Shown here: positions 5,286 to 7,788 of the stretch, piece by piece | Layout: every line of letters starts with the position of its first letter | How positions within the stretch are numbered: position 1 is the stretch's first letter | NCBI GenBank assembly: GCA_945833725.1 | Contig: CAMAFU010000079.1 | Coordinates: forward strand, 1 to 7,788 | Direction of reading: 5' to 3' | Source: an uncultured Treponema sp. | GTDB taxonomy: Bacteria > Spirochaetota > Spirochaetia > Treponematales > Treponemataceae | Length of the DNA: 7,788 nucleotides | The notes under the pieces: generated by a model | The model's database searches: none | Told to the model about the DNA's origin: nothing | The model's input: the letters and a program-made list of their open reading frames with translations, nothing else | Made by a program: the position numbers and the translations under genes

Positions 5286-7788
5286 GTGCTCTACTCTTAC
5301 AACGAATTTCATATTTCAAAAAAAATCCGGCAGGAATGTAAGTTTGACGATTTTCTGTATGCCTCAAGTGGCAATGTTGTTCTGGCAAATATTCCGGCTG
5401 TAAGGAATTTTCAGTATAAATTCAACAGTTATCTTAAAAAACACGGTCAAACCCAGGTTGGTGCAGGTGAATTAAATGCTCTGGGGCTTTTAGATGAAAT
5501 TTTCCACATTGCCTGCTACACTTACCGCCGGCAAAAATTTCCCGACTGTTTTAAAAACCTTCTTCAAGAAATGAATGTCTCCTTCGGCGAAAAAGAAACG
5601 GCAAACCTTCTTACAGAATTTTGTGAAGAATTTCCTCCTGCAGCAGTTTATAAAAATGAATGTTCCATTAAAGAATTTCTTGATACAGAACTTACGGAGC
5701 GAAAAACAAACAGAATACGAAGCAATAAAGAACAAGTTCTTGAAGAAATGCTTCTTCTTTATCTTGCAAACGAAAATCCGTCCTATAAAAAATTTAAAGT
5801 TCTTTTTGATGATTCAAAACTCAAAAAAAATCCTTTTTACGAAAAATTTACCGCTCTTATAAAAACATACTTTAAAAAACTTCCTTACTGGGGCGATTTT
5901 GGCCATGACCTTGTAACATTTTTGCAGGAACCTGTAAATTATTCTCCGGAAAACATTCAGGAACAGCTGGACTATGTAAGAACTCACTGGGCATACCTTC
6001 TTGTTCCCGGCGACGGCGATGGAGAAGATTACTGGCTTAAAAGAATATTAAGCTGCTTCGATTTATTATGGGAAGAGTGGAAACCTGCCTGGAATCCTGG
6101 AAACGGAGGCTCTCCTGATATGACTCCTCCAAACTACGACTACCTTATGAAGGAGTACGAGCGGTTCAGCGATGACAGAGAATGGATGCCTAAAGTTGTT
6201 CTTATGGCAAAAACTGTTCTTGTATGGCTGGATCAGCTTTCTAAAAAATACAGCCGGAAAATTGACACTCTGGATAAAATTCCAGATGAAGAGCTGGATC
6301 TTCTTCAAAGCAGGGGCTTTACGGCACTTTGGCTTATTGGCCTTTGGGAACGCTCAAAAGCCAGCCGTACCATTAAACAGATTTGCGGTAACCCGGAAGC
6401 GGCGGCCTCTGCCTATTCCCTTGATGATTATGAAATTGCTTCCAATATTGGAGGCTGGCCTGCTCTTGAAAATCTTCGTACCCGCTTATGGAAACGGGGA
6501 ATAAGGCTTGCCAGCGATATGGTACCGAACCACACGGGAATGGATGCAAAATGGGTTGTGGAAAAACCTCATCTTTTTATTCAGCGGCGGGATAATCCTT
6601 TTCCTCAATATACATACAACGGTGTAAATTTAAGTCACGACAGCCGTGTTGCAATTTATCTGGAAGACCACTATTACTCCAAAAACGACTGTGCCGTTTG
6701 TTTTAAGCGGGTTGATACGGCTACTGGCGATACACGGTACATTTACCACGGCAACGACGGTACAGGGCTTCCATGGAACGATACAGCGCAGATTGACTTT
6801 TTAAATCCTGAAGCACGAGAAGAAGTTATGCAGAAAATTCTTCTTGTAGCAAGAAATTTTCCTATAATTCGTTTTGATGCAGCAATGGTTCTTGCAAAAA
6901 AACATATAAAAAGGCTGTGGTATCCTGAACCTGGAAAAGGCGGCGACATTGCAACAAGAAGCGAATATGCCTTAACAGCCGACAAGTTTGAAAAAGCCAT
7001 TCCAAACGAATTCTGGCGGGAAGTAGTAGACAGGGTGGCAAAAGAAGTTCCAGACACACTTCTTTTAGCAGAAGCATTCTGGATGATGGAAGGTTACTTT
7101 ACGCGGACTTTGGGAATGCACCGTGTTTACAACAGTGCCTTTATGAATATGCTCAAAAAAGAAGAAAACGATAAATATCGTGAAACTGTAAAAAATACAA
7201 TAAGTTTTGACCCACAGATTTTAAAACGATATGTAAATTTTATGAATAACCCGGATGAAGAAACTGCCGTTGCTCAATTTGGCAAAGGTGATAAATATTT
7301 CGGAGTATGTACATTAATGGCAACTATGCCTGGACTTCCTATGTTCGGACACGGGCAAATTGAAGGTTTTGAAGAAAAATACGGCATGGAATATACAAAA
7401 GCCTACAGAAACGAAACTCCAGACATGAATCTTGTTGAACGGCATCAGCGGGAAATATTTCCACTGCTTAAAAAACGATACCTTTTTGCCGGTGTTGAAA
7501 ATTTCCTTTTCTACGATGTATGGGACAAAGGAAAGGTAAACGAAAATGTTTTTGCCTACTCAAACAGCTGCGGTTCGGAACGAAGCCTTGTTTTTTACAA
7601 CAACAAATATGAAAGGGCTTCCGGATGGATTAAAAACTCCTGTCCTTATGCCGTAAAAACAGGAAACGGCGAAAACGACAAAATTCAGACAACAAGAACT
7701 CTGGCTCAAGGTCTTATGATTTCCGGCACCACAAATGCCTTTGTAATTTTCAGAGAGCAGCGGCAGAATATATGGTTCATACGAAAAA
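5286..7788 (+). CDS. Large cytoplasmic GH13 alpha-amylase-family glycosidase, 3' end outside window
   Basis: The frame runs uninterrupted from GTG 5286 to the window edge: 834 codons, no stop reached. GH13 enzymes cleave or transfer alpha-glucosidic bonds by a retaining mechanism. The catalytic barrel signatures are GFTALWLIGLWE (about 344-355), AYSLDDY (376-382), region I DMVPNH (411-416), region II IIRFDAA with nucleophile D531 and R529, region III LLLAEAFW with acid/base E596, and region IV MNNPDEETA with D657. Region IV has Pro where most GH13 enzymes have His before the Asp. Residues about 1-290, opening MLYSYNEFHISKKIRQECKF, look largely alpha-helical and match no domain I can name. After the barrel come GLPMFGHGQIEGFEEKYGMEY and a beta-rich segment. 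No signal peptide or membrane segment is visible, so it is probably cytoplasmic, acting on glycogen or maltodextrin. The exact specificity (amylase, branching, transferase) cannot be decided. Confidence 0.88.
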   Translation, partial: MLYSYNEFHISKKIRQECKFDDFLYASSGNVVLANIPAVRNFQYKFNSYLKKHGQTQVGAGELNALGLLDEIFHIACYTYRRQKFPDCFKNLLQEMNVSFGEKETANLLTEFCEEFPPAAVYKNECSIKEFLDTELTERKTNRIRSNKEQVLEEMLLLYLANENPSYKKFKVLFDDSKLKKNPFYEKFTALIKTYFKKLPYWGDFGHDLVTFLQEPVNYSPENIQEQLDYVRTHWAYLLVPGDGDGEDYWLKRILSCFDLLWEEWKPAWNPGNGGSPDMTPPNYDYLMKEYERFSDDREWMPKVVLMAKTVLVWLDQLSKKYSRKIDTLDKIPDEELDLLQSRGFTALWLIGLWERSKASRTIKQICGNPEAAASAYSLDDYEIASNIGGWPALENLRTRLWKRGIRLASDMVPNHTGMDAKWVVEKPHLFIQRRDNPFPQYTYNGVNLSHDSRVAIYLEDHYYSKNDCAVCFKRVDTATGDTRYIYHGNDGTGLPWNDTAQIDFLNPEAREEVMQKILLVARNFPIIRFDAAMVLAKKHIKRLWYPEPGKGGDIATRSEYALTADKFEKAIPNEFWREVVDRVAKEVPDTLLLAEAFWMMEGYFTRTLGMHRVYNSAFMNMLKKEENDKYRETVKNTISFDPQILKRYVNFMNNPDEETAVAQFGKGDKYFGVCTLMATMPGLPMFGHGQIEGFEEKYGMEYTKAYRNETPDMNLVERHQREIFPLLKKRYLFAGVENFLFYDVWDKGKVNENVFAYSNSCGSERSLVFYNNKYERASGWIKNSCPYAVKTGNGENDKIQTTRTLAQGLMISGTTNAFVIFREQRQNIWFIRK

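Noticed and set aside
5095..5403. Open frame of 102 codons (+) starting within the parA upstream region
   Set aside because: It runs through the parS-like repeats, the palindrome and the GH13 promoter and overlaps the true GH13 start in another frame. It has no ribosome site, and its translation is hydrophobic and low in complexity with no family resemblance.
6743..7077. Two overlapping open frames on the - strand opposite the GH13 catalytic region
   Set aside because: They are antisense shadows of a highly conserved coding region on the + strand, with no ribosome site or recognisable domain.
7178..7188. Second parS-like half-site, CGTGAAACT, inside the GH13 gene
   Set aside because: Only one half matches, and the codons there (Tyr-Arg-Glu-Thr-Val) explain the sequence. 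There is no partner repeat and no promoter context.

Overview
The window looks like a stretch of chromosome from a Treponema-like spirochaete. The evidence is moderate-to-low GC, A/T-rich intergenic DNA with clear sigma70-type promoters, spirochaete-like chemotaxis and ParAB proteins, and a very large cytoplasmic GH13 glycosidase of a type I associate with spirochaetes and other anaerobes. The genus is inferred from general resemblance; there is no rRNA here to settle it. Most genes are ordinary housekeeping genes, and I see no mobile element, CRISPR array or phage gene.

Layout. At the left edge is the 3' end of a FabZ-like acyl-ACP dehydratase gene (+). A hairpin follows that can terminate both this gene and a tRNA-Val(GAC) gene read from the opposite strand, which has its own near-consensus promoter. 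Next come cheR, cheB and a sirtuin gene on the + strand, with gaps of 25 and 14 bp, so probably one operon. Its promoter lies so close to the cheR ATG that the mRNA should be almost or fully leaderless. The sirtuin gene runs 17 bp into the end of parB on the other strand. parA and parB are on the - strand, overlap by 8 bp and are translationally coupled. A 234-bp divergent control region separates parA from a GTG-initiated GH13 gene (+) that runs off the right edge with 834 codons visible.

How the genes work together. CheR (methyltransferase) and CheB (response-regulator methylesterase) form the chemoreceptor adaptation pair. The sirtuin beside them could link protein acylation or NAD+ status to motility, because an E. 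coli sirtuin is known to act on CheY. ParA and ParB are the chromosome segregation ATPase and the parS-binding CTPase. The GH13 enzyme probably acts on intracellular alpha-glucan or maltodextrin.

The points most worth a second look are the cheRB-sirtuin operon, the leaderless cheR arrangement, two parS-half-like sites two helical turns apart around the likely parA -10 element, a perfect 16-bp palindrome at the GH13 promoter, and the GH13 protein itself, with a roughly 290-residue uncharacterised N-terminal region and Pro in place of the usual His in catalytic region IV. I found no clearly undescribed multi-gene system.
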